Of a stretch of DNA of 7,000 bases, positions 1-5,643 are shown in pieces. The stretch's first letter is position 1; each line of letters begins with the position of its first letter. The notes below the pieces were generated by a model, which had not been told where the DNA came from, did not search any database, and worked only from the letters and a program-made list of their open reading frames with translations. A program made the position numbers and the translations under genes. The DNA comes from Clostridiales bacterium UBA4696. GTDB lineage: Bacteria > Bacillota > Clostridia > Oscillospirales > Oscillospiraceae. Location: positions 1 to 7,000 of the forward strand of contig DHKK01000004.1 in the NCBI GenBank assembly GCA_002404795.1, read 5' to 3'.

Positions 1-40
1 GCGCGGAGCGCCTGAGGGGTTAACCCCGCCGCAGCGGATG
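1..40. other. Left-edge non-coding stretch, possible end of an upstream gene
   Basis: The first 15 bases read GCG CGG AGC GCC TGA, so they could be the last codons of a + strand gene entering from the left, but 12 bases of coding sequence cannot prove this. A perfect palindrome GGGGTTAACCCC lies at 16-27. It could form a 4-bp stem with a TTAA loop, but no T-run follows, so it is not called a terminator. Nothing else is recognisable before the repeat element. Confidence 0.2.
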
Positions 41-167
41 GCTTCCCCTATGAGGGGAAGCTGTCGCCGGAGGCGACTGATGAGGTGGACAGCGCCTCGT
101 AGACGCAAGTGCCTCCACCTCATCCGTCACGGCTTCGCCGTGCCACCTTCCCCTCGTAGGGGAAGCC
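41..167. repeat. Nested inverted-repeat (MITE/REP-like) intergenic element
   Basis: The element is built symmetrically. The outer hairpins are CTTCCCCT-ATG-AGGGGAAG (42-60) and CTTCCCCT-CGT-AGGGGAAG (147-165). The inner hairpins are GTCGCC-GGA-GGCGAC (63-77) and CACGGC-TTC-GCCGTG (128-142). The innermost arms are GATGAGGTGGA (79-89) and its exact complement TCCACCTCATC (114-124), around a loop of about 24 nt. The left half (41-89) and the complement of the right half (114-166) match almost perfectly at both ends and differ mainly in the inner hairpin, where both still pair. This compensated divergence suggests that structure is conserved rather than sequence. From memory, very similar GC-rich 'AGGGGAAG...GATGAGGTGG' elements recur between genes in Ruminococcaceae-like genomes. 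No transposase or clear target-site duplication is visible. It ends 44 nt before the response regulator start and could also end upstream transcription. Confidence 0.8.
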
Positions 168-196
168 TTTCAGAAAAGATATCCATTTACCAACTC

Positions 197-204
197 AAAG
201 AGGA
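197..204 (+). promoter_or_regulatory. Ribosome binding site fixing the response regulator start
   Basis: AAAGAGGA lies 7 nt before the ATG at 212. It decides the start: the frame stays open back to an ATG at 38, but that extension runs through the inverted-repeat element and has no Shine-Dalgarno sequence, and the receiver-domain fold begins directly at the 212 ATG. No convincing -35/-10 pair is visible between the repeat and this site, so the promoter may lie upstream of or inside the repeat. Confidence 0.75.
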
Positions 205-211
205 CACACAT

Positions 212-886
212 ATGAAGATTCTGATCGTGGAAGATGAAAAGCTGCTGGCGGATTCGCTGCGGGCGATGCTGGAGGGGAAGGGATTTACCGTCGAGGCGGT
301 CTATGACGGCGAGACGGGAGCGGAGTATGCCGAGACCGGGGTGTACGATCTGCTGATTTTGGACGTGATGATGCCGGGGCTGAACGGGTATCAGGTCGCG
401 CGGCAGGTGCGGGCCCGGCGCTGCGGAACGCCGATCCTGATGCTGACGGCGAGGTCCTCGCTCGAAGACCGGATCGAGGGGCTCAACGCGGGCGCGGACT
501 ATTACCTGACGAAGCCCTTCGACTCGCGGGAGCTGCTGGCGTGCATCGGCGCACTGCTGCGGCGGCAGGGCGCGGAGGTAAACGAGCTCTCCTACGGCAA
601 TACGGCGCTCGACCTGTCCTCCGGCACGCTGGTGTGCGGGGAAAAGCAGCTGCGGCTGTCGGCGCGCGAGTTTGACGTGATGCGGTATCTGCTGCAGATG
701 AAGGGGCAGAATGTCTCCAAGGAGGCCATTCTCGCCCGCGTCTGGGGCTTTGACTCGAACGCGGTGGAAAACCACGTGGAGGTCTACGTCGGCTTCCTGC
801 GCAAAAAGCTCAAGGCCATCGGCTCGAACGTGCACATCGAGGCCGCGCGGCGGCTGGGCTATCATCTGGAGGTGGAGGAAGCATGA
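212..886 (+). CDS. OmpR/PhoB-family response regulator
   Basis: This is a 224-residue cytoplasmic transcription regulator, phosphorylated by the partner kinase encoded next to it. The receiver domain covers about residues 1-115. It has the acidic pair E7/D8, the phospho-acceptor D51 in LILDVMMPG, the switch threonine T79 in MLTA, and K101 in the YYLTKPF motif. The C-terminal winged helix (about 125-222) contains LSAREFDVMRYL, the VWGF segment, and the recognition helix region NHVEVYVGFLRKKL (187-200). The length is normal for the family. The start is at the ATG behind AAAGAGGA, where the protein begins MKILIVEDE as is typical. The gene overlaps the kinase by 4 nt (ATGA), which implies translational coupling. 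One oddity: the wing motif usually written TVRGxGY reads AARRLGY here (211-217), which may alter DNA backbone contacts. The target genes and signal cannot be read from the sequence. The subfamily call is firm. Confidence 0.95.
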   Translation: MKILIVEDEKLLADSLRAMLEGKGFTVEAVYDGETGAEYAETGVYDLLILDVMMPGLNGYQVARQVRARRCGTPILMLTARSSLEDRIEGLNAGADYYLTKPFDSRELLACIGALLRRQGAEVNELSYGNTALDLSSGTLVCGEKQLRLSAREFDVMRYLLQMKGQNVSKEAILARVWGFDSNAVENHVEVYVGFLRKKLKAIGSNVHIEAARRLGYHLEVEEA

Positions 887-2115
887 TTCGGAAGCTCCGC
901 ATCAAGATTGTTCTTGTGATCGTGCTGGTCGCCGCGGTGATGCTGGGCGTGATCTTCGGGATGTCCTATACGATGACCCGGCAGGATCTGCGCGCGCAGT
1001 CGCTCAGCATGATGCAGGCCATCGCGGCCAACCCCTTTGAGCCCATCCCGCCCGGGCAGTCGCGGCAGGTGCGTCTGCCGTATTTCGTGCTGCGGACCGA
1101 CGCGTTCGGCAATCTCGTGGCGATCGGCTCGACCGACTATGATCTGACCGATCGCAGCTTTCTGCGCACCGTCGCTGAGGCCGCTTCCGCATCCGAGGAA
1201 GACATCGGCGAGATCCCGGCCTATCATCTGCGCTTCTGCCGCGTGGACGGCAGCGTGATCTTCGCCGATATCTCCAGCGAGCAGCAGACGCTGCAGGGAC
1301 TTGTCCGCAGCAGCCTGCTGATCGGCAGCGGGAGTCTGCTGGCGCTGATCGGGCTGGCAATTTTGCTGGCGCGCTGGGCGGTCCGCCCGGTGGAGACGGC
1401 CTGGCGGCAGCAGAAGCAGTTCGTCGCCGACGCCTCGCACGAGCTCAAGACCCCGCTGACCGTCATCCTCACCAACACGGAGCTGCTGCAGAGCCCGGAC
1501 TACGACGAGGCGCAGAAGCAGCAGTTCACCGACGGCATCCGCACCATGGCGCAGCAGATGCGCGCGCTGGTCGAGCGGCTGCTGGAGCTGGCGCGGGCGG
1601 AAAACGCCCGGCCGCAGGCCGCATTCACGCCCGTCTGCCTCAGCGAGGTCGCCGAGACCTCCGCGCTGCTGTTTGAGGCCGCGCTCTATGAGCGCGGGTT
1701 GACGCTCGAAACGCAGGTAGAGCCGGAGCTGACGGTAAACGGCGACGAGCGGCAGCTCGGCCAGCTCGTGGAGATCCTGCTCGACAACGCGCGCAAATAC
1801 GCCTCCGGCGGCGTTGTCCGGCTGCAGCTGCAGCGCAGCGGGCGGCACAGCTGCCATCTTTCGCTCGAAAACGAGGGCCCGGCCCTCTCGCCGCAGCAGC
1901 TGCAGGAGATCTTCAAGCGCTTCACCCGCGCCGACCCGGCCCGGACGCGCAGCGGGAGCTTCGGTCTGGGGCTTGCGATCGCACAGGCGATCGTGCAGGC
2001 GCATCACGGGAGGATCTGGGCCGAGAGCCGGGATGGGCGCAACACGTTCCATGTGGAGCTGCCGCTGCGGACCGGCCGCGAAAAGCACCAAGAAACGAGC
2101 GAAAAGGGTATATGA
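883..2115 (+). CDS. Membrane sensor histidine kinase (HisKA/HATPase type)
   Basis: This 410-residue kinase is the partner of the upstream regulator, with which it shares the ATGA overlap. The N-terminus has a basic start and a membrane helix (about 8-28). An extracytoplasmic sensor segment of roughly 110 residues follows (30-140) with no family I recognise, then a second helix (about 144-164). The H-box FVADASHELKTPL gives the phospho-accepting H186. Only about 15 residues separate the second helix from the H-box region, so there is no room for a HAMP linker. The ATP-binding domain has the N-box LLDNARKYA (N302), the F-box region FKRFTRAD (344-351) and the G2 box GSFGLGLAIAQ (358-368). The G1 box reads NEGPAL (330-335) where DxGxG is usual, so the Asp that normally contacts adenine is replaced. 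Such variants occur in clostridial kinases, and all other boxes are intact, so activity is likely. The ligand is unknown. Confidence 0.94.
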   Translation: MIRKLRIKIVLVIVLVAAVMLGVIFGMSYTMTRQDLRAQSLSMMQAIAANPFEPIPPGQSRQVRLPYFVLRTDAFGNLVAIGSTDYDLTDRSFLRTVAEAASASEEDIGEIPAYHLRFCRVDGSVIFADISSEQQTLQGLVRSSLLIGSGSLLALIGLAILLARWAVRPVETAWRQQKQFVADASHELKTPLTVILTNTELLQSPDYDEAQKQQFTDGIRTMAQQMRALVERLLELARAENARPQAAFTPVCLSEVAETSALLFEAALYERGLTLETQVEPELTVNGDERQLGQLVEILLDNARKYASGGVVRLQLQRSGRHSCHLSLENEGPALSPQQLQEIFKRFTRADPARTRSGSFGLGLAIAQAIVQAHHGRIWAESRDGRNTFHVELPLRTGREKHQETSEKGI

Positions 2116-2144
2116 TTTTGTGCAGAGCGACAAGGCCCCCTGCA

Positions 2145-2173
2145 TTGCAAAACGGCGTAGAAATTGGTATATT
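2145..2173 (+). promoter_or_regulatory. Candidate sigma-70/A promoter of the LysR-type gene
   Basis: TTGCAA (2145-2150) and TATATT (2168-2173) are separated by exactly 17 nt in an AT-richer patch between the kinase stop and the regulator start. This predicts transcription starting near 2180. The downstream bases include ATAT...ATAT half-sites (2169-2184), which could take part in autoregulation, but the symmetry is weak. No rho-independent terminator is visible after the kinase: a TGCAG/CTGCA stem (2121-2125, 2140-2144) lacks a T-run. Read-through from the two-component genes is therefore possible. Confidence 0.5.
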
Positions 2174-2207
2174 AGAATTGATATAAAACAGCAGCGGAGG
2201 TACCGGC

Positions 2208-3101
2208 ATGAACACACAGCATTTACAGTATATTATTGAGATCGAGCGCACCCGGTCGATCTCGCAGGCCGCGGAGAACCTGTTTATCGGCCAGCCGAAC
2301 CTCAGCCGCATCCTGCACGACGTGGAGCAGATGCTGGGCTTCCGCATCTTTGAGCGCTCGACCCGCGGCGTCCGGCCGACGACGCGCGGCACGATCTTCC
2401 TGCAGCACGCCAAATCCATCCTGCGCGAGACCGAGGCCATCGAGGCGCTGGGCCCCAAGCGGGCCGTGGCGAACCGGCTGCGCGTGTGCATCCCCCGCTC
2501 GGCCGCCATGCTGGATCTGACCGCGCAGTATCTCGCGGGTCTGCCGCAGGCGGAGCCGGTCGACGCGGTCATCCGCGAGTGTCACGCGCGCATCGCGCTC
2601 GAGACGCTGGCCAGCGGCGAGACCGAGATCGGCGTCATCCGTTTCCGCTCGGAATACCGCGACTATTTTGACGAGCAGACCAGCGCCCGGGGCCTGAGCT
2701 TCGAGCTTCTGAGCAAGTACCACTATCTGGTCACGCTGAACCAGTCGCACCCGCTGGCGGGGCGGAAATCCGTCATGCGTGCGGAGCTGGACGGGCTGCC
2801 GGAGATCGTCCACGGCGACGTGTTCCGCGTGCAGGGCAAGCCCGAGGAGCTTGTCCGCCGGAAGATCTACTGCGTCGACCGGCTGGCGCAGATGACCCTG
2901 CTGGAGAAGATCCCGAACTCCTACATGCTCGCCCCGGCCATCCCGGAGCACTGCATCCAGCGCTGGAATCTCGTGCAGCTGCCCTGCAGCGACAACCAGA
3001 GTCTCTACCTCAATGCGCTGGTATATCACAAACAATATGCAATGAGCGAGATCGAGGCCGGATTTGTTCAGTTTGTCCGGGATCACAAGGCGTCTGTCTG
3101 A
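2208..3101 (+). CDS. LysR-type transcriptional regulator
   Basis: This is a 297-residue DNA-binding regulator of normal LTTR length. The N-terminal winged helix-turn-helix (about 1-60) is clear. The helix-turn-helix SISQAAENLFIGQPNLSRIL (17-36) is followed by VEQMLGFRIFERSTRGVRPTTRG, the standard dimerisation-helix and wing sequence. The rest (about 90-290) is the two-lobed effector-binding domain, whose ligand cannot be deduced. The start follows GGAGG (2196-2200) with 7-nt spacing, and the protein opens MNTQHLQYIIEIERT as expected. It lies 92 nt after the kinase and 172 nt before malate dehydrogenase, on the same strand. LTTRs often control an adjacent gene, so the mdh-fumC-hdr operon with its large promoter palindrome is the natural target candidate. 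This is an inference, since LTTRs are more often divergent from their targets. It is more likely an independent unit than part of the two-component operon. Confidence 0.93.
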   Translation: MNTQHLQYIIEIERTRSISQAAENLFIGQPNLSRILHDVEQMLGFRIFERSTRGVRPTTRGTIFLQHAKSILRETEAIEALGPKRAVANRLRVCIPRSAAMLDLTAQYLAGLPQAEPVDAVIRECHARIALETLASGETEIGVIRFRSEYRDYFDEQTSARGLSFELLSKYHYLVTLNQSHPLAGRKSVMRAELDGLPEIVHGDVFRVQGKPEELVRRKIYCVDRLAQMTLLEKIPNSYMLAPAIPEHCIQRWNLVQLPCSDNQSLYLNALVYHKQYAMSEIEAGFVQFVRDHKASV

Positions 3102-3165
3102 CACCGCGGGTGAAAATTTCCCGGTTTTTCATATCAAAAAGCACATATCCTGCCGTAAAAAAGCA

Positions 3166-3195
3166 TTGGTACTTTTCATCCGATACCGATATAAT
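3166..3195 (+). promoter_or_regulatory. Candidate promoter of the mdh-fumC-hdr operon
   Basis: A perfect -10 hexamer TATAAT (3190-3195) has TTGGTA (3166-3171) 18 nt upstream, matching four of six consensus -35 bases. Transcription would start near 3202, close to the centre of the palindrome, leaving a 5' leader of about 70 nt. The -10 box lies wholly in the left palindrome arm, so a protein bound there should interfere directly with RNA polymerase. This arrangement favours repression. Confidence 0.6.
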
Positions 3196-3226
3196 TTTAT
3201 CGTAACCGATAAAATTATATCGGTAT
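3183..3226. promoter_or_regulatory. Perfect 44-bp palindrome, probable operator
   Basis: Two exactly complementary 20-bp arms (3183-3202 and 3207-3226) flank a 4-nt centre TAAC. The arms are AT-rich and contain ACCGATAT/ATATCGGT at the outside and TTATCG/CGATAA at the inside. A TATAAT occurs on the + strand in the left arm and, by symmetry, on the minus strand in the right arm. Perfect symmetry of this length over a promoter core is best explained as a binding site for a dimeric or tetrameric regulator, with the neighbouring LysR-type protein as one candidate. It does not match operators I know (Rex, Fur and CcpA consensus sites were considered). It could instead act as an RNA hairpin ending LysR transcription, since ATTTTG follows the right arm. 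Confidence 0.8.
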
Positions 3227-3257
3227 ATTTTGTTCGAATCCGAAATCAATTTTGCAT

Positions 3258-3264
3258 AGGGGGA
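3258..3264 (+). promoter_or_regulatory. Ribosome binding site fixing the mdh start
   Basis: AGGGGGA lies 9 nt before the ATG at 3274. The frame is open back to 3064, but that extension overlaps the 3' end of the LysR gene and crosses the promoter and palindrome, so it is rejected. An out-of-frame ATG at 3267 would encode only four residues (MRYE) and stop at 3281, across the mdh start. It is only 2 nt from the Shine-Dalgarno sequence and is probably not used. Confidence 0.8.
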
Positions 3265-3273
3265 TTATGCGTT

Positions 3274-4218
3274 ATGAGTAAGATCACTGTTATCGGCGCA
3301 GGCAGCGTCGGCGCCACGATCGCAAACGACCTGATGATCCAGGGTACCGCGTCCGAGATCGTCCTGATCGATGTCAACAAGCAGAAGGCGTTCGGCGAGG
3401 CGATGGACATTTATCAGGGCGCGCCGTTCTGTTCCCCGACGATCGTCCGTTCCGGCGACTATGACGCCGCTGCGGGCTCCGACATCGTCATCATCACCTC
3501 GGGCCTTCCCCGCAAGGCCGGGCAGAGCCGGCTGGAGCTGGCGCAGGCCAACATCAATATCCTCAAGGACATCACCCCGCAGATCACTGCCTCCGCGCCG
3601 GACGCGATCTATATCATCGTCTCCAACCCGGTCGACGTGCTGACCTACGTGTTCCACAAGATCTCCGGCGTGCCCGAGAGCCACATCATCGGCTCCGGCA
3701 CGATCCTGGACACCAGCCGCCTGCAGTCGACGCTGGCCAAGCGCTTCTGCATCAGCCCGAAGAACGTCCACGCGCACGTCTACGGCGAGCACGGCGACTC
3801 CTCCTTCGTTCCCTGGAGCCTCGTCCACATCGCCAACAACCACATCGACTCCTACAAGGCGCATTCGCCTGACTGCGACCGCATCAAGTGGAACCAGGAC
3901 TACGAGGAGATCGAGCAGTTCGTCAAGACCTCCGGCGCGCAGGTCATCAAGAACAAGGGCGCGACGTTCTACGCCGTCGCCATGTCGGTCTGCCATCTGT
4001 GCAAGTGCGTGCAGAGTACCGCCGGGACCGCGCTGACCGTCTCGACGATGATGCACGGCGAATACGGCGTGTCCGACGTCTGCCTGTCTACGCTCGCGCT
4101 GGTCGACAACCAGGGCGTGCGCGGCAAGATCCTGAACCAGCTGACCGACGGCGAGATCGACAAGCTGCGCGCGAGCGCCGAAAAGCTGAAGGACGTCATC
4201 CGTCAGGTCGAGATCTGA
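3274..4218 (+). CDS. mdh: Malate dehydrogenase, LDH-like family
   Basis: This 314-residue cytoplasmic NAD-dependent enzyme is predicted to interconvert oxaloacetate and malate. The N-terminal Rossmann fold has GAGSVG (8-13) and D33 at the end of strand 2, which favours NAD(H) over NADP(H). Catalytic residues are present: R86 (loop arginine), N118 in VSNPVD, D146 and R149 in ILDTSRL, and H173 in GEHGDS. Most of the sequence looks like lactate dehydrogenase, including the SGTILDTSR and GEHGDSSFVPWS segments. However, the substrate-specificity position (residue 102 in LDH numbering) is R80 in GLPRKAGQSR, where lactate dehydrogenases have Gln. Arginine there selects a dicarboxylate, so malate is the better call even though automated annotation may say L-lactate dehydrogenase. 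The fumarase gene 36 nt downstream supports this. It is the first gene of the operon and is probably controlled by the upstream palindrome. Activity on other 2-oxoacids is not excluded. Confidence 0.85.
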   Translation: MSKITVIGAGSVGATIANDLMIQGTASEIVLIDVNKQKAFGEAMDIYQGAPFCSPTIVRSGDYDAAAGSDIVIITSGLPRKAGQSRLELAQANINILKDITPQITASAPDAIYIIVSNPVDVLTYVFHKISGVPESHIIGSGTILDTSRLQSTLAKRFCISPKNVHAHVYGEHGDSSFVPWSLVHIANNHIDSYKAHSPDCDRIKWNQDYEEIEQFVKTSGAQVIKNKGATFYAVAMSVCHLCKCVQSTAGTALTVSTMMHGEYGVSDVCLSTLALVDNQGVRGKILNQLTDGEIDKLRASAEKLKDVIRQVEI

Positions 4219-4254
4219 ACACAAAATTTATAATATAAAGAGGAGAACGCGCTT

Positions 4255-5631
4255 ATGGAATACCGCATGGAGCACGACTCAATGGGCGAGGTCTGGGTCC
4301 CGGCCGACAAATACTGGGGCGCGCAGACCGAGCGCAGCCACAACAACTTCCCGATCGGCGTCGGCATTGAGACGATGCCGGCTGAGATCGTCCACGCATT
4401 TGGCATTCTGAAGAAGGCCGCGGCGCGGGCCAACCGCGCCCTGCGCCCGGAAAAAATGACCACGGAAAAGCTTTCCGCCATCGAGCAGGCCGCCGACGAG
4501 GTCATCTCCGGCCAGCTGCTGGACAACTTCCCGCTGGTCGTCTGGCAGACCGGCTCCGGCACGCAGTCCAACATGAACAGCAACGAGGTCATCGCCAACC
4601 GCGGCAACGAGATCGCAGGCAAAAAGCTCTTGCACCCGAACGACGACATCAACATGTCCCAGTCGTCCAACGACACCTTCCCGACCGCGATGCACATCGC
4701 GGCCGTCTGCGCGATCGAGGACAAGGTCATCCCCGCCATCGACACGCTGACGGCGACGTTCCGCCGGCTGGAGGCGGAGCACGAGGGCGTGGTAAAGTCC
4801 GGCCGCACCCATCTGCAGGACGCGACGCCCATCTCCTTCCCGCAGGAGATCTCCGGCTGGAGAACGAGCCTGGAGCGCGACCGCGAGATGCTCCTGCTGG
4901 CCGTAAAGCCCCTCAAGGAGCTGGCCCTCGGCGGCACCGCCGTCGGCACCGGCCTCAACGCGCCCAAGGGCTTCGACACGACCGTCGCAGCCGAGATCGC
5001 GGCGCTCACCGGCAAGGATTTCTGCACCGCGCAGAACAAATTCCACGCGCTGACCAGCAAGGACGAGATCGTCTTTGCCCACGGCGCGCTGAAGGCGCTG
5101 GCCGCCGACATGATGAAGATCGCCAACGACGTGCGCTGGCTGGCCTCCGGCCCGCGCGACGGTCTCGGCGAGATCTTCATCCCCGAAAACGAGCCCGGCT
5201 CGTCCATCATGCCCGGCAAGGTCAACCCGACCCAGTGCGAGGCCGTGACGATGGTCGCCGTGCAGGTCATGGGCAACGACGTGGCCGTGTCGATGGCCGC
5301 TTCGCAGGGCAATTTTGAGCTGAATGTGTTCATGCCGGTCTGCATCTACAACTTCCTGCAGTCCGCGCGGCTGCTGGCCGAGTCCATCGTCTCGTTCAAC
5401 GACCGCTGCGCCGTCGGGATCCGCGCCAACCGCGAGAAGATGGAGCACAATCTCCACAACTCTCTGATGCTGGTCACGGCGCTGAACCCGTATATCGGCT
5501 ACGAAAACGCGGCCAAGACCGCCAAAAAGGCATACAAGGAAAACATCTCTCTCAAGGAAGCCTGCGTCAGCCTCGGCTTTTTGACGGCCGAACGCTTCGA
5601 CGAGGTGTTCCACCCGGAGAACATGATCTGA
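4255..5631 (+). CDS. fumC: Class II fumarate hydratase
   Basis: This 458-residue enzyme reversibly hydrates fumarate to malate. It is the iron-free, oxygen-stable homotetrameric class of the aspartase/fumarase superfamily. The N-terminus YRMEHDSMGEVWVPADKYWG is typical. Three conserved active-site regions are present: TGSGTQSNMNSNEV (99-112), SGRTHLQDATP (182-192, with H186 of the proton-relay pair) and the signature loop GSSIMPGKVNPTQCE (315-329, carrying the catalytic serine, with K322, N324 and E329). Length is normal and no key residue is missing. Aspartase is less likely, because the residues around the first region and the overall sequence follow fumarases. The start follows AGGAG (4241-4245) with 9-nt spacing. 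It sits 36 nt after mdh and 12 nt before hdrB, so it is co-transcribed. With mdh it forms the oxaloacetate-malate-fumarate segment, probably run reductively towards succinate or another fumarate sink. Confidence 0.95.
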   Translation: MEYRMEHDSMGEVWVPADKYWGAQTERSHNNFPIGVGIETMPAEIVHAFGILKKAAARANRALRPEKMTTEKLSAIEQAADEVISGQLLDNFPLVVWQTGSGTQSNMNSNEVIANRGNEIAGKKLLHPNDDINMSQSSNDTFPTAMHIAAVCAIEDKVIPAIDTLTATFRRLEAEHEGVVKSGRTHLQDATPISFPQEISGWRTSLERDREMLLLAVKPLKELALGGTAVGTGLNAPKGFDTTVAAEIAALTGKDFCTAQNKFHALTSKDEIVFAHGALKALAADMMKIANDVRWLASGPRDGLGEIFIPENEPGSSIMPGKVNPTQCEAVTMVAVQVMGNDVAVSMAASQGNFELNVFMPVCIYNFLQSARLLAESIVSFNDRCAVGIRANREKMEHNLHNSLMLVTALNPYIGYENAAKTAKKAYKENISLKEACVSLGFLTAERFDEVFHPENMI

Positions 5632-5643
5632 TGGGGTGGTAAG

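Larger units (their letters stand above)
3102..3273 (+). promoter_or_regulatory. AT-rich regulatory region ahead of mdh
   Basis: These 172 bases hold no gene and are markedly more AT-rich than the flanking coding sequence. From left to right there is a short CACC-GCG-GGTG stem just after the LysR stop (3102-3112, no T-run), a -35/-10 pair, a long perfect palindrome, a second small dyad TTCG-AATC-CGAA (3233-3244) and the mdh ribosome binding site. The small dyad shares the CG-N4-CG layout of the centre of the large palindrome, so it may be a secondary site for the same protein, but this is weak evidence. Confidence 0.7.

Noticed and set aside
16..27. Palindrome GGGGTTAACCCC as a terminator or operator
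   Set aside because: It has only a 4-bp stem and no T-run, and its context is cut by the window edge.
38..211. Upstream in-frame extension of the response regulator from the ATG at 38
   Set aside because: It translates the inverted-repeat element, has no Shine-Dalgarno sequence and adds arginine-rich residues foreign to the family. The ATG at 212 has a good site and gives the normal N-terminus.
2121..2144. TGCAG/CTGCA stem after the histidine kinase as a terminator
   Set aside because: It is a 5-bp stem with a 14-nt loop and no following T-run.
862..2217. Long minus-strand open frame opposite the histidine kinase (451 aa)
   Set aside because: It is an antisense shadow of GC-rich coding sequence, with low-complexity Arg/Gln/Leu-rich translation and no recognisable domain.
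3183..3226. Rex, Fur or CcpA site in the mdh promoter palindrome
   Set aside because: The arms lack the TTGTTAA-type, GATAATGATAAT-type or cre-type consensus patterns. Only the general symmetry fits.
3064..3273. Upstream in-frame extension of malate dehydrogenase
   Set aside because: It overlaps the LysR 3' end and crosses the promoter and palindrome. The Rossmann fold begins right after the ATG at 3274, which has its own ribosome binding site.
3267..3281. Four-residue leader ORF (MRYE) overlapping the mdh start
   Set aside because: It is too close to the Shine-Dalgarno sequence and too short to support as a real leader peptide.
4229..4234. TATAAT between mdh and fumC as an internal promoter
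   Set aside because: No -35-like hexamer lies 16-18 nt upstream, and the AT-rich 36-nt gap makes a chance match likely.
4203..5345. Second minus-strand open frame opposite fumarase (380 aa)
   Set aside because: It is another antisense shadow, serine- and alanine-rich, with no ribosome binding site or domain supporting it.
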